Assembly (NCBI GenBank): GCA_002325375.1
Contig: DCRZ01000007.1
Coordinates: 1-55,625 of the forward strand
Source: Rhodospirillaceae bacterium UBA1479
GTDB taxonomy: Bacteria; Pseudomonadota; Alphaproteobacteria; Rhodospirillales; Casp-alpha2
Direction: 5' to 3'
Length of the DNA: 55,625 bases
The notes beneath the pieces are model-generated. The model did not search any database, had not been told where the DNA came from, and was given only the letters and a program-made list of their open reading frames with translations. A program made the position numbers and the translations under genes. Shown in pieces: positions 1 through 10,559 of the stretch (its first letter is position 1; each line of letters begins with the position of its first letter).

Positions 1-1220
1 ACTTCGCTCACCGTCGCATCAAACGTCGTCGTTATCGTTGCAAGTTTCTGTGCGCGTTCGACCTGACGCACCTGCTCCTGACGCTGTGCTTCTTCCAGAT
101 CCTTGGCCTTGATCAGGTTTTCCTTGAAGACCTGAAGCGCCCGCGCCACGGCGCCGATCTCGTCCTTGTTTTCAAGGGCCGGGATTTGGATGTTCCAATC
201 CCCTTCGGCCAGGGTTTCGGTGGCCTTGGTGACAGCCTTCACGGGGCGGGTGATGCTCATCGCGACAACCGCGCCCGCTACGACAAAGACGGCGAAGCTC
301 ACGGCGGCGCCGATCATCATCAAAATTTCCATGGACCTCTGTGTTGCATCCATGTCGGCAAGGGCGTTCTCAGCACCCTGTTCACCGAACGCAACCAGTT
401 CCTCGACGGCCGGCGTCACGATCTTGTAGATATTACTCAGCTCTTTGATCGCCGCACCGTTTTCAACGGACAATTTGGCGAAGGCATTGAACGCCGTCAC
501 ATAAACATCGAGAAGCCCGGTAATTTCCGCCTTAGCGCTATCGGACAGCGGCGCTGCCGGCAGCATTTCAAGAAACTCTGTCTGCCGTTTCGCCACTCTG
601 CTGATGTATTTTTCAGCACCGCGCAGCATGAAATCCTTTTCGTGGCGCCGCATCATCAGCATCTTCACGGTGAGACCGTCCAGATTTGCTTCCTTCAGTT
701 TCGTCTCGACCGCATGCACGGCAGTACGCAGCTTGCCCTGTAGACCAACCTTCTCGTCCAGGCCCAGTTCCTGGATCTGGGAAACAACCATGGCGAACTG
801 CCTTGCATGGGCATCAATCGCATCATCCAAACGGGCCAGGGTTTCGGATTTGGCGGCCGCCACGGGCTCCTGACGCACCTTGTTCAGGACGGATTTAAGC
901 TTGGCGACGTTGCTCTTGTAGAGGTCTGCATACTTTGTATCGCGGCGCAAAAGGAAATCCTTTTCCGCGCGGCGCATCTGCAGGGATTGCGCCTGAATTT
1001 CCTGACTGCCCAGCGCCAGAGCGTTGTAATCCGTGTTGGACTGAACCGCCTGGGTGGTCTTCGACTTCCCGTAGAACTGAATGCCGCCGAACACGGCCAT
1101 AGCAATGACGCCCAGAATAACGATGGCGCTGACGCGCTGTGCGATTGTGAATTTGCCGAACAGCGTCTTGGCCGCAACCATATCATCGCCGCTCGCTTCA
1201 ATTTGTGAGTATTTCGACAT
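1..1220 (-). CDS. Methyl-accepting chemotaxis protein, HBM sensor type (3' part outside window)
   Basis: The visible 406 residues are the sensory half of a chemoreceptor. A first membrane helix lies at about 27-50 and a periplasmic all-helical domain at 51-295. That domain contains two copies of one signature, MRRAEKDFLLR (82-92) and MRRHEKDFMLR (190-200), typical of the helical bimodular (HBM) ligand-binding fold. A second helix (about 298-323) and a HAMP linker (about 324-378) follow. The signalling domain lies beyond position 1. The ATG at 1218-1220 has an AGGAA ribosome site. Known HBM receptors such as McpS sense TCA-cycle acids; the ligand here cannot be told. It is last in a minus-strand signalling block, 204 bp after the kinase gene, so it may have its own promoter. 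Confidence 0.9.
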   Translation of the reverse strand, partial: MSKYSQIEASGDDMVAAKTLFGKFTIAQRVSAIVILGVIAMAVFGGIQFYGKSKTTQAVQSNTDYNALALGSQEIQAQSLQMRRAEKDFLLRRDTKYADLYKSNVAKLKSVLNKVRQEPVAAAKSETLARLDDAIDAHARQFAMVVSQIQELGLDEKVGLQGKLRTAVHAVETKLKEANLDGLTVKMLMMRRHEKDFMLRGAEKYISRVAKRQTEFLEMLPAAPLSDSAKAEITGLLDVYVTAFNAFAKLSVENGAAIKELSNIYKIVTPAVEELVAFGEQGAENALADMDATQRSMEILMMIGAAVSFAVFVVAGAVVAMSITRPVKAVTKATETLAEGDWNIQIPALENKDEIGAVARALQVFKENLIKAKDLEEAQRQEQVRQVERAQKLATITTTFDATVSE

Positions 1221-1424
1221 CACGCATTCCTGGTTTCTTGTTTTAATCCATACCGCCCTGCGCAGGCGGTCACATCCGATAGATGCAGAACAAGCAAGAA
1301 GCATGCCGCAATTTCAATACCGAACCTGCTGACCAAAGGAAGTATCGGGCCAGGAATTCAGTATGTGTCGATATACGCGTGATATTGCACACACCATGCT
1401 TTGGTATGCGCAGGCCGCAGGCGC

Positions 1425-4400
1425 TCAATCACCCAACAGATCAGCGAGCACCCGTCCCAGGCGCGAGGCGGAGACCGGTTTCTGGAAGAAGGCGTCCGCT
1501 CCAGCGGCCCGTGCCGTTTCTTCCGTCAGCGTATCGCTGTATCCGGTGCACAGGATGCAGGGAACATCGGGGCGGATTTCCTTGATCCGCCGGATCAGTT
1601 CCATACCGCGTATGTCGGGCATGATCTGATCGGAAATCACAGCCCGCCACAATTCGGGTGTATCACCGAACACTTCGATCGCCTCATCGCCGCCGGAACA
1701 GACACCGACTTCATAGCCTAGTCGTTCCAGGCCGATCGAGACCATGTCCGCGACCTCGCTTTCATCGTCGACGATCAGGATCATGCCCTGGCCCGCAACC
1801 CTTTCGGTAACTTCGTCCGCCGCCGCACGGTCGGAACCGGGTGCCGCGCAAGGCAGGAAAACCTCAAATCGCGTGCCCTTCCCCAAGCACGTTTGGACAC
1901 GTATCGCGCCGTGGTGGGCGGTGACGATGCCATGCACCACGGGAAGGCCAAGACCCGTGCCCTTCCCTGCCTCTTTGGTGGTAAAGAACGGCTCGAAAAG
2001 GCGCCGGAGAACGGGCTCCGCGATGCCTGGCCCCGTGTCTTCCACATATATCATGACGTGATCGGCGGCGGGATCGATCACCCCTGCCACCACCTGCCAG
2101 GCACTGTCCTCCATCTTCCGGATTTCCATGAAATCCTCGGGCGTGGTCTTGACGGGACCTTCGTGGGCCGACAGCAGTTTCGAGCCAGCGGATATACGTT
2201 CCACGCCAATATCGATGACGCCGTCAACGCCCGAGAAAGCATCGTTGGCGTTGACGCCCAGGTTCATCAGAACCTGAGACATCTGGCCGGCATTGGTCAT
2301 CGCGGTAACCTCTGCATCAGAGGGATGAAACACCACGCGGGTCGTTACCGGCAGCGTGCCGGACAAGAGCGTCGCCGCCTCTTCGCCGATCGCGTTCAGA
2401 TCGACAACATTCTGTTCGCCATGCGAGGCCCGTGAGAACGCCAGAATCTGGCTAACGAGCTGCTTGGCCCGATCACCGGCACGGGCGACGCGCTGGGCGA
2501 AATTATGCTGTGGCGTGCCTTCCGGAAGGTCTTCGATCAGGAATTCGTTGAATCCCATCATGGCGCCCAGGAGGTTGTTGAAGTCGTGGGCGATACCTCC
2601 GGCCAGACGGCCGATGGCTTCCATCTTCTGAGCCTGCTGCAGTTGCGCCTCGATCTCGCGGATTTCGGATACATCGACATAGAAGGAACAAACGCCCGTG
2701 ACGAGGCCGTCCGGCGTCAACATCGGCGCCTTGATATTGGTCGTGGTCAGATTACGGCCGTCGGCGCACTTGATAACGACCTCTTTCATAAAGGGCTGGC
2801 GCCCGGCGATGACCTTGGCGTCTTCCTTGTCGGTGCGCGCGCCGACTTCGGGGCCGAACATGTCGGCCGAGCGGCGGCCCACGACGTCGACCAGATCCCA
2901 CCCCTTCCAATCCAGGAAGGTTCTGTTCATGGCCAGGTATCGCCCGGTTGTCGTCTTGATGGTAATCCCCGCGGGTGCGTTCTCGAACAGGCCGCGGAAA
3001 CGGGCCTCGCTTTCCTTCAGGGCAAGGTCCGCGCGCTTGCGGTCGGTGACGTCCATGATCGCCGTACCGATACCGAACACCTCGCCCTTGTCGTCACGCA
3101 CGGGGAATTTGATGTATTGCATCATCCGTTCGCCGTCGCCTTGCGCCGACATCGCCGCGGCCTCGAACTCGGCAGGCTCGCCGGTCGCCAAAACCTTGGC
3201 CTCCTGTTCGATGATGATGTCCAAGGATCTGTTCGAAAAAATCTCCGAGACCGTCTTGCCGATGATTTCATCGACGGGCTTGCGCACCCACTGGGCATAG
3301 ACGTCGTTGACGAACTGATACCGCCCTTCCTTGTCCTTGAGATTGAGCAGCATGGGTGCGTTTTGGGTAATCGCCTGCAGCTTGGCTTCACTTTCCCGGA
3401 TGGCGTTCTCCGCCATCTTCTGATCCGTGATATCCATCGCCGCGGTCCCGATACCGATGACCGTCCCTTCGTCGTCACGGACCGGGAATTTAATGAAGCG
3501 CAGCAGTCGCCCCTGCAACTCTTCGCTGCGGGCATGGGATTCAAAGTCCTTGACCTCTCCCGACGCCAGAACCTCACGATCCACCTCAAGAAGATCCTCG
3601 GACACCTTGCCCGAAAGGGCCTCATACGGCGTTCTGCCGACGAAATTGATGCTTTTGTCGCGCCGGATATCCGCGAACAGGCGATTGACGAAAACGTACC
3701 TGCCTTCGGCATCCTTAAGGTTCAAATAGATCGGAAGGTTATCGGTGAACGCCCGAAGCCAGGCTTGATTCCGGCGCAGAGCGTCATCGGCGAGCTTCTG
3801 TTCCGTCACATCGAGAATCAGGCCCTCGACCAACCATCCATCGTCCAGCGCCTGGATCGCCCGGCTGCGTTCATGCACCCAACACGGGCTGCCGTCTTTC
3901 CTGACCATCCGATAGGTAAACTCGAAGGGTTTGCCTTCGTTGAAGCAGCGCGTCGATTCGGTGATGTATTCGCCCCGGGAGTCCTCATGGAACATCGAAA
4001 GATCGCCGGCGTTCACACGCGCCGTGACCGTCGCCGCATCTGCACCGAGAATCGCCTCAACCCCTTCGCTGAGGAATGCGACATGGATGCTGCCGTCGGT
4101 CTTGCGAACGCTGCGGAACACCAACCCTGGGACGTTCTCAACCAGGGTCGACAACTGGCGCTCCCGATCCCGCAGGTCGGTCAGATCGACGCTGACGGAC
4201 ACCACGCCGTTGACCTCACCGGTTTCATCGCGGAACGGATACTTGGTGATCAGCAGGTTATGAGTCGACCCATCGGCGAACTGACGTTCGGTCTCCCGAG
4301 ACAGGGCTTTACCGGTTGTCCGCGCGATCAGTTCTTGTTCTCTGGTTACGGCGCCATCGACATTCAAACGCTCGGCCAGTTTTAGAATGCTCGTGCCGAT

Positions 4401-7400
4401 GACTTCATCTTGATCAAGGCTGTACCAATCGCAGAAGGTCTGGTTGACCAGATTATAGTGCTCGTTCCGGTCGGTCATAATGATGCTGACAGGCAGGTTG
4501 TCGATCAGCGAGCGCAGCAGGCGCTCGTGCCGTTCAAGCGCTTGACGGGCCTCGATCTCCTGGGTCAGGTCAACGCTGACGGAGCCGACCCGCGACACCC
4601 TGCCCTGGTCGTCGAAGATCGGAAACTTGGTAACCTTCAGCGAATGATCGCGCCCGTCAGCAAAACGGTGCGCGACCACGCGAGTACGGATTTCGCCGGT
4701 CGCCAGAACCTCCCGCTCTTGCATCTGGCGGCGGTTGATGTCTTCTTCATCCGCCTGCTCACCGCTTATGAGCGTTTCCTGCTTCCCGATCTTGGACTCG
4801 AAATCGATCCCGTACCATTGGCTGTAAACCGGGTTTGTTCTTTCCAGGCGAAGCTCGGAATCCTTGATCAGGACAGCCACGGGCAGGTGTTCGAAGATCG
4901 ACCCAAGAAGTTGTTCGCTCGTCTGTAATTCGCGAGTCCGTTCAGCGACCGTCTGCTCAAGGGTTTCCGCTTGCCGGGCCAGCGCTTCCTCGGCTTCTTT
5001 GCGGGTGGTGATGTCGTAGTGCCACACCAGGGCCGCCGTTTCGCCTTCGAACTCGACGATGCGCGAATGCATCAACAACCAAATCTGACGGCCATCCAGA
5101 CGCCGGCGGCGCACCTCCTCCGCATCGATGGCGCCTCTTTCATCGAACTGGATGCTTAGTCGTTCCAGGTCCAGCGGGTCCATGTACGTTTCCGACATGG
5201 GCACCGCATTGAGAGCCTCCTCGCTCTCTGCGCCGAACATGTTGAGGAAGCTCTGGTTGACGAACATCCGGCGGCGGGGATTGCGCGCGACAACGGCGAC
5301 ACCGACGGGGCTTTTCTCCAGGATGGCGCGTAGATTCGCCTCTGAACGGCGCAGGTCCGCTTCGGCCCGCCGGCGTTCGGCGATTTCCTGGGTCAACTCC
5401 ACGGTGCGGTCGGCGACCATGTCTTCGAGCTTTTCAAGATGGGCCTGCAGCGCCCTTTCCGCCCGACGTTCATCGGTGATGTCGAGAATCGCCGTGCCGA
5501 TGCCGGTGATCGCGCCGGCGCTGTCGCGGATCGGGAATTTGAAATGCCGCAAGACAATCGGCACGCCGTCCTTCGTACGGTCGAAGATGGTATTGGATTC
5601 GAATACCTGAACCTCCCCCGTCTTGATGACCTCTTGGTCGACTTTCTCGACAATCAAGGCCTGTTCAGGCGGCAGCAGATCCCGCGACGTCTTACCGAGG
5701 ATCTGTTCGAGCTTGCACCCATGCCATTCCGCGAACTTGAGGTTGCAATGCTGGTAGGCGCCGTTCCTGTCCTTAAGCGACAACATGATCGGGACATTGT
5801 CGGTAATCGCCACGAGCCGCGCCTGGGTTTCCTCCAATGCACGCTGCGCCAGCTTCTGTTCTGTGATATCCGTCATCGCCGTGCCCACGGCCATGATGTT
5901 GCCTTCGGCGTCGTAGACCGGAAACTTGATCATGCGGAAAATTGTCGGCTTGCCATCAGGCCGGCGTTGAAGCTCGGATACCGATTCCTCGACAACGACC
6001 TCGCCGGTTTCGATCACGCGCTGGTCCAACGCCTCGACGACCTTGGCCCGGCCGGCATTCACGAGATCAGTCGACCGCAAACCCGCAATCTCGCGCACGC
6101 CGAGGCCATGCCATCGGGCAAAGCCCGCGTTGCCCTCCAGGTAATATCCGTCCAGCCCCTTCAAGGAGAGCATGATCGGCACATTGTCGGTGATCGCGCG
6201 CAGGCGGGCCCGGGCATCCTCCAGGGTTTTCTGAACGGCCATCTGCTCGGAGATATCAGTCCACAAGGTGGCGATCAGTTCGACGTTGCCGTCCTTGTCA
6301 TAGATCGGGAACTTAGAAACCAGCGCCGACCGCTCGACGCCATCACGACCGATACGGGTCGCCTCGCCGGAGAATGACTGTCCCCGTTCAAGAACAGCCA
6401 CATCCTGGGCATAGACCGAGGCCAGTATTTCCGGCGTATTCAGACCCAGGTCTTCGATCCGCTTGCCGATAACATCTTCGGCACGCACGCCGTAGTTCTG
6501 CTCATAGATCTTGTTGACGAATACGTAGCGCAGATTTTTGTCCTTGAGTGACAGGGAACTGGGCAGGGCGTTAACGACGCTGCGGAATCGCTGTTCAATG
6601 GATTGCCGCGCGCGCTCGGCCTCCTGCTGTTCCTGGCGGGCCAGGATCAGCGATGTCAGGGCAGCAAGCGAGCGCGCCAGGGACTGTTCTTCAAGCGACC
6701 ATTCCCTCTGTTCGCCGACATGTTCCAGGCACAACACGCCCTTGAGTTCGTCGCCGACATGGATCGCCGCATCAAGCATGGAGGAAACGCCATGCTCGTC
6801 CAGGTATCCTCCGGTGAATTCAGCGGTACGGGGATCCGAGCAGGCATCATCGGCGTCAATCACCTCAACCTGCTGCAAGGCTTTGAAGTACTGCGGGAAA
6901 TTTTCGCGTTTGAGAATCGTTCCACTGACATGGGTTGCCGATGTGGCCTGATACAGGTCCAGACATTCGATGTGGCTCATATCCGGGTGGGCGCGCCACA
7001 CACTGACCCTTTCCACGCCCAAGGTTTCGGCCGCAACCCGGGTTAGCAGGGCGAAGGCGTCCCCGGCATCGGGTGAAGCCATTTCGTCGCTGGCGACGAT
7101 GCGGTCGAGGGCCTTGTGATATCCTTTCAGAATTCGTTCGCGATCACGGGCGTCCCGCTCCCACGCATCGCGTTCGGTGATATCGACGCCAAGCGCACCA
7201 ACACCGATCATCTGTCCGTCATCACCGGAAATGGGAAATTTGACAATCTCCAGACGATGGTGCGATCCATCGACGAATTCGCGGTCCTGTTCGCGGATGA
7301 TGATCTGGTTGCTTTCCGTGACGTCCTTTTCCTGGGCCCGTGACGCCACCCAGGAAGCTTCCCATGCAGGGAAACGCTCCTCGTTCGACCGGCCAAGGAT

Positions 7401-8444
7401 TTCATCGTCGCCGATACCGTAGCGGCGCGTGAACTCCTTGTTGATCAGTATGTAGCGTCCGCTGGGGTCTTTCACGGTCAGGCCGTGGGGAATATGGTCA
7501 ACGATCGCAGATAACAAAACATCCCGGCGTCGCAGTTCCTCTTCGGCCAGTGAGCGGTCCAGTTCCGCGGCAACCCGGCCCGCGAAGAATTCGAAGACCA
7601 GTTTGTGCATATCCTCCAAAATCATCGATTGGCCGGACATCGCCACCATCAGACCGAGGCATTGGCCGTTGGCACCGAAAAGCGGCACGCCGATGTAGCC
7701 CTCAATACCTTCGTCCTTCAGGTATTGATCATCGGGGAACTTGTCCGCGACACCCCGTGGATAGACGCAAAGCGACGTCGAGCGCGTGACCATCTCACAG
7801 GGGCCGCCGGCGATGAGATAGCTGACGTTATCAACCCGTTCGCCATCGATGATCGCGATCACGCTTTCCGCCGTCTTACCATCGTCGGTCAGGCGGGAGA
7901 TGAATATCCGATCAACGTTCAATTCCTGCCATAAGGCGTGGGTGACCTGTTCGAGAAAATCCCGGCCGACGGCTCTGGACGTTGCACCGACGATGTTGCG
8001 GACCAGCTTTTCGATCACCTCGCCCTGAGAGGCCCGGCGACCCGTGCCGCGGTATCCCACGAATTTTCCACCGTCAAACACCGGCATACCGCTTATTGAG
8101 ATGGGGAATGTCATCCCATCGGGATCGGCCATGATGAAGGTGATGTCGCGAAAGGGCTCATGCGCGTGGATGACCTTACGATAGGCCGCCCAGGTCGCGT
8201 CCTGAGGAATCCCCCCATGCAATTCCTCGCGCGACTTTCCAATACAGTCTTCAGGCCGCACGCCGACCAGAGAAGCCACTTGATCGGAAATGAAGGTAAA
8301 CCGATCATCGGCGTCCGTTTCCCAGAACCAGTCGGCACTGACGCGGGCGAAATCAAGAACACGCGCGTCCGCGCCTGCGTGGTCACCGCCGAGCCCGTTG
8401 GCATGGCGTGTGTTTGTCGATTTGTCCGATGGCGACCGCGGCAT
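1425..8444 (-). CDS. Giant cytosolic multi-PAS/GAF hybrid histidine kinase
   Basis: This 2339-residue protein has no membrane segment. Domains in order: PAS (35-137), GAF (150-297), PAS (310-424), GAF (445-603), PAS (615-733), PAS (746-862), PAS (876-991), a coiled coil (995-1036), then seven more PAS domains up to 1926, many ending in the DIT/DVT-E/D-Q/R-K hinge. The kinase core follows: HisKA with GGIAHDFNN and phospho-acceptor His1953, then HATPase with an N-box (NLGVNANDA), DTGPGI and KGTGLGL. A C-terminal receiver (2222-2339) has Asp2272 in VISDQIMPD. The ATG has a GGGAGGGG ribosome site just upstream. Adjacent PAS domains 4, 5, 10 and 11 are very alike, which points to internal duplication. 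The C-terminal receiver may feed the free response regulator upstream. Signal unknown. Confidence 0.93.
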   Translation of the reverse strand: MPRSPSDKSTNTRHANGLGGDHAGADARVLDFARVSADWFWETDADDRFTFISDQVASLVGVRPEDCIGKSREELHGGIPQDATWAAYRKVIHAHEPFRDITFIMADPDGMTFPISISGMPVFDGGKFVGYRGTGRRASQGEVIEKLVRNIVGATSRAVGRDFLEQVTHALWQELNVDRIFISRLTDDGKTAESVIAIIDGERVDNVSYLIAGGPCEMVTRSTSLCVYPRGVADKFPDDQYLKDEGIEGYIGVPLFGANGQCLGLMVAMSGQSMILEDMHKLVFEFFAGRVAAELDRSLAEEELRRRDVLLSAIVDHIPHGLTVKDPSGRYILINKEFTRRYGIGDDEILGRSNEERFPAWEASWVASRAQEKDVTESNQIIIREQDREFVDGSHHRLEIVKFPISGDDGQMIGVGALGVDITERDAWERDARDRERILKGYHKALDRIVASDEMASPDAGDAFALLTRVAAETLGVERVSVWRAHPDMSHIECLDLYQATSATHVSGTILKRENFPQYFKALQQVEVIDADDACSDPRTAEFTGGYLDEHGVSSMLDAAIHVGDELKGVLCLEHVGEQREWSLEEQSLARSLAALTSLILARQEQQEAERARQSIEQRFRSVVNALPSSLSLKDKNLRYVFVNKIYEQNYGVRAEDVIGKRIEDLGLNTPEILASVYAQDVAVLERGQSFSGEATRIGRDGVERSALVSKFPIYDKDGNVELIATLWTDISEQMAVQKTLEDARARLRAITDNVPIMLSLKGLDGYYLEGNAGFARWHGLGVREIAGLRSTDLVNAGRAKVVEALDQRVIETGEVVVEESVSELQRRPDGKPTIFRMIKFPVYDAEGNIMAVGTAMTDITEQKLAQRALEETQARLVAITDNVPIMLSLKDRNGAYQHCNLKFAEWHGCKLEQILGKTSRDLLPPEQALIVEKVDQEVIKTGEVQVFESNTIFDRTKDGVPIVLRHFKFPIRDSAGAITGIGTAILDITDERRAERALQAHLEKLEDMVADRTVELTQEIAERRRAEADLRRSEANLRAILEKSPVGVAVVARNPRRRMFVNQSFLNMFGAESEEALNAVPMSETYMDPLDLERLSIQFDERGAIDAEEVRRRRLDGRQIWLLMHSRIVEFEGETAALVWHYDITTRKEAEEALARQAETLEQTVAERTRELQTSEQLLGSIFEHLPVAVLIKDSELRLERTNPVYSQWYGIDFESKIGKQETLISGEQADEEDINRRQMQEREVLATGEIRTRVVAHRFADGRDHSLKVTKFPIFDDQGRVSRVGSVSVDLTQEIEARQALERHERLLRSLIDNLPVSIIMTDRNEHYNLVNQTFCDWYSLDQDEVIGTSILKLAERLNVDGAVTREQELIARTTGKALSRETERQFADGSTHNLLITKYPFRDETGEVNGVVSVSVDLTDLRDRERQLSTLVENVPGLVFRSVRKTDGSIHVAFLSEGVEAILGADAATVTARVNAGDLSMFHEDSRGEYITESTRCFNEGKPFEFTYRMVRKDGSPCWVHERSRAIQALDDGWLVEGLILDVTEQKLADDALRRNQAWLRAFTDNLPIYLNLKDAEGRYVFVNRLFADIRRDKSINFVGRTPYEALSGKVSEDLLEVDREVLASGEVKDFESHARSEELQGRLLRFIKFPVRDDEGTVIGIGTAAMDITDQKMAENAIRESEAKLQAITQNAPMLLNLKDKEGRYQFVNDVYAQWVRKPVDEIIGKTVSEIFSNRSLDIIIEQEAKVLATGEPAEFEAAAMSAQGDGERMMQYIKFPVRDDKGEVFGIGTAIMDVTDRKRADLALKESEARFRGLFENAPAGITIKTTTGRYLAMNRTFLDWKGWDLVDVVGRRSADMFGPEVGARTDKEDAKVIAGRQPFMKEVVIKCADGRNLTTTNIKAPMLTPDGLVTGVCSFYVDVSEIREIEAQLQQAQKMEAIGRLAGGIAHDFNNLLGAMMGFNEFLIEDLPEGTPQHNFAQRVARAGDRAKQLVSQILAFSRASHGEQNVVDLNAIGEEAATLLSGTLPVTTRVVFHPSDAEVTAMTNAGQMSQVLMNLGVNANDAFSGVDGVIDIGVERISAGSKLLSAHEGPVKTTPEDFMEIRKMEDSAWQVVAGVIDPAADHVMIYVEDTGPGIAEPVLRRLFEPFFTTKEAGKGTGLGLPVVHGIVTAHHGAIRVQTCLGKGTRFEVFLPCAAPGSDRAAADEVTERVAGQGMILIVDDESEVADMVSIGLERLGYEVGVCSGGDEAIEVFGDTPELWRAVISDQIMPDIRGMELIRRIKEIRPDVPCILCTGYSDTLTEETARAAGADAFFQKPVSASRLGRVLADLLGD

Positions 8445-8526
8445 TCAGCCCCTCCCGGAAAGGCTCCCGTGCCCCAGGATCACGCTGCCCAACGCGTTCC
8501 AGGGAAATGAACTTGCTTCGATCTTT

Positions 8527-10161
8527 TCATCCGACGCGCCCCTCGGCAAGCCGGAAGGCCTTTTCCGGCGGCAACGGACGGCTGAACAGGAACCCTTGCG
8601 CGGTCGTCACCCCGAGGTCCGTGAGAAATCGGGCCTGGGCATCGTTCTCCACGCCTGCGGCGACAACCTTCAGATCAAGAGCATTGGCCGCGCGCACGAT
8701 CGCGGTGACGACTTCGCAGGCCTCGGGGTCGGACGGCAGATCGCCGACAAAGGACCGGTCGATCTTGAGAATGCTCACCGGCAGACGCACCAAGCGTGAC
8801 AATGACGCGTATCCCGCACCGAAATCCCCGACCGAAACTTTCACGCCGGCCGTCCGCAAGCCGGACATCATGGCGATGCCGCGGCTATGTTCACCGACGG
8901 ACATGGCGTCCGTCAGTTCGAACTCGATCAGCGATGGCGGGATGTCATAGGCATTTATGACCTTGATGAAATCCTTCAATTCCCGATGCATCAACTGGCT
9001 GGGCGGCACGTTGATCGAAATCGGCAGGGGGGACCGCCCGGCGTCGCGCTCAGCCTTGAGCAGCCGGCAGACCTCGTGCAAAACCCAATCCGTGAGCGGC
9101 ACGATCAGGCCGCATTCTTCGGCCATGGGGATGAATTGCGCGGGCGGAAGAAGTCCGCGTTCCGGATGCCGCCAGCGGATCAGTGCCTCAAACCCGCGGC
9201 ACCGCCCGCCGATCATGTCGATCTTCGGCTGAAGATCCAGGCTAAATCCGTCGTATTCAAAGGCATCGCGAAGGTCACGTTCCAATTGCAGCTTGGCGCT
9301 GGCCGCTTCGACCATCTGCACCGTGCATTCGCGCACGGGGACACCCGACCTGCGGGCGTCGTCCAAGGCCAGTTCGGCGCATCGAAAACAATGTCCGATG
9401 TTAACCGCTCCCGTGCCAACGTCAGCGGTGCCCACGTTGACCCCGACATAAAAGTCCATACCATCCATTACGAAGGAATGGTCAAAACTGCTGACAAGGG
9501 TGCTGGCCGTCATGGCGGGAAGTATTGATTCCGCGCTTTGGGTATTGATCACGACGAAGACGTTTTCCGAATAGCGGGCGACAAGGCCGCGTGGGCCGAT
9601 CACGGCCTGAAGGCGCTTGGCGGCCTTTTCCGTCAAACGCGACCATATGTGCCCGGCCACCGGCCCCTCGATATTGCGAGGCCTATTCAAACCGACGAGC
9701 ATGATCGCGACGCCATCGCCGCCCAGACCCGTAGCCTGCCGGAAGGCGTCTGCCCGCGACGAGAGGCCATCAACGGCCGGCACAGACCGCGAAACATTCA
9801 CCGGCGCCAAGCCTGGAAACGGGCATTCATCCAGGGTGCAGACCATCCGGCCCGGGGCAATCCCCATCATGCGACACAGCCCAATGGTCAACAGGCGGCC
9901 TTCGCGGTCGCGTATCACGATGCGGCGCGTCACCCCCTCTTCACAGCCTGTCAGGGTATCCGCCAGCAGAGACGAGATGACCGGCTCTGTCTCCATGCCG
10001 AGCAGATCGTGGAGACGCATCAACTGGTTGCCCGAAACGCCGGCGAAAGGCAATTGTTCCAGCATTGCATCGGTCATCAGGAAGCATCCGTCGCGGTTGA
10101 CGGTGAACAGGATGCCGGAATGGCCGGCTTGCTCCGAATGAATGTGGTTACTGGCGTTCAC
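8527..10161 (-). CDS. Degenerate GGDEF-EAL family protein, probably not an active phosphodiesterase
   Basis: This 544-residue soluble protein has an N-terminal PAS-like part (about 1-115), a remnant GGDEF fold (about 130-280) with YSENVF at 197-202 where GGDEF should be, and a complete-length EAL domain (about 290-540). In the EAL domain the EAL Glu325, Asn384, Lys466, Glu505 and Gln522 are kept. The first Asp of the DDFG metal motif is Gly445, ELTE reads ELTD and AEGVE reads AAGVE. Loss of the DDFG Asp is known to cripple c-di-GMP hydrolysis in this family, so a binding or protein-contact role is inferred. A GTG start is preceded by AAGGGG. It lies between the response-regulator pair and the giant kinase, probably in one transcript. 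Confidence 0.85.
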   Translation of the reverse strand: MNASNHIHSEQAGHSGILFTVNRDGCFLMTDAMLEQLPFAGVSGNQLMRLHDLLGMETEPVISSLLADTLTGCEEGVTRRIVIRDREGRLLTIGLCRMMGIAPGRMVCTLDECPFPGLAPVNVSRSVPAVDGLSSRADAFRQATGLGGDGVAIMLVGLNRPRNIEGPVAGHIWSRLTEKAAKRLQAVIGPRGLVARYSENVFVVINTQSAESILPAMTASTLVSSFDHSFVMDGMDFYVGVNVGTADVGTGAVNIGHCFRCAELALDDARRSGVPVRECTVQMVEAASAKLQLERDLRDAFEYDGFSLDLQPKIDMIGGRCRGFEALIRWRHPERGLLPPAQFIPMAEECGLIVPLTDWVLHEVCRLLKAERDAGRSPLPISINVPPSQLMHRELKDFIKVINAYDIPPSLIEFELTDAMSVGEHSRGIAMMSGLRTAGVKVSVGDFGAGYASLSRLVRLPVSILKIDRSFVGDLPSDPEACEVVTAIVRAANALDLKVVAAGVENDAQARFLTDLGVTTAQGFLFSRPLPPEKAFRLAEGRVG

Positions 10162-10214
10162 GGGACATGCCCCTTAATTGTTTTTATTTGTCCCGCCCGC
10201 GGCATCCAACGAGA

Positions 10215-10559
10215 TCAGGCGACGTCCTGGGAAGGGTCCGCCGATGCCTTGTCGGGGGCTTGGGCATCGTCCTCATGCCAATAGTCACTGATCTCGCGTA
10301 ATCGCCGGGCGGCATGGCGCAGGGCCCGCGTTTCCACATCCGACACCTTGAATCGGTAATCGTCCACCGATCCGGCGAGTTCCTCGATACCGTCCCGCAG
10401 ATCATCAAGTTCAGCCTGGAAGCCCCCGACGTCGGCCTGCAACGCCTGATTTTTCCGATCCAAGGCGTCAACCGCGGCGCGCAGCCGATCCAGCGTCGAT
10501 TCCTGACCGCAGATCTTATTGATACGTTGGGCGTCGTTGCCCGCAAATTTACGCGGCAT
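10215..10559 (-). CDS. Small coiled-coil protein paired with a response regulator
   Basis: About 114 residues, almost entirely helical. A heptad-rich segment (about 18-65, LDRLRAAVDALDRKNQALQ and following) is predicted to form a coiled coil, followed by a basic HAARRLREISDYWHED stretch and an acidic, disordered tail. The chosen ATG at 10557-10559 overlaps the end of the upstream response regulator gene by 11 bp, which suggests translational coupling; longer in-frame starts would run deep into that gene. No family is recognised. Position suggests a partner or output adaptor of the regulator. Confidence 0.6.
   Translation of the reverse strand: MPRKFAGNDAQRINKICGQESTLDRLRAAVDALDRKNQALQADVGGFQAELDDLRDGIEELAGSVDDYRFKVSDVETRALRHAARRLREISDYWHEDDAQAPDKASADPSQDVA

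Noticed and set aside
1252..1270. ACCGCC/GGCGGT inverted repeat upstream of the chemoreceptor as a terminator
   Set aside because: Short stem, no T-run on the minus strand, and 155 bases past the kinase stop; too weak to call.
2505..4385. 626-codon plus-strand frame opposite the giant kinase
   Set aside because: Antisense shadow; the kinase frame shows consecutive PAS domains through the whole interval.
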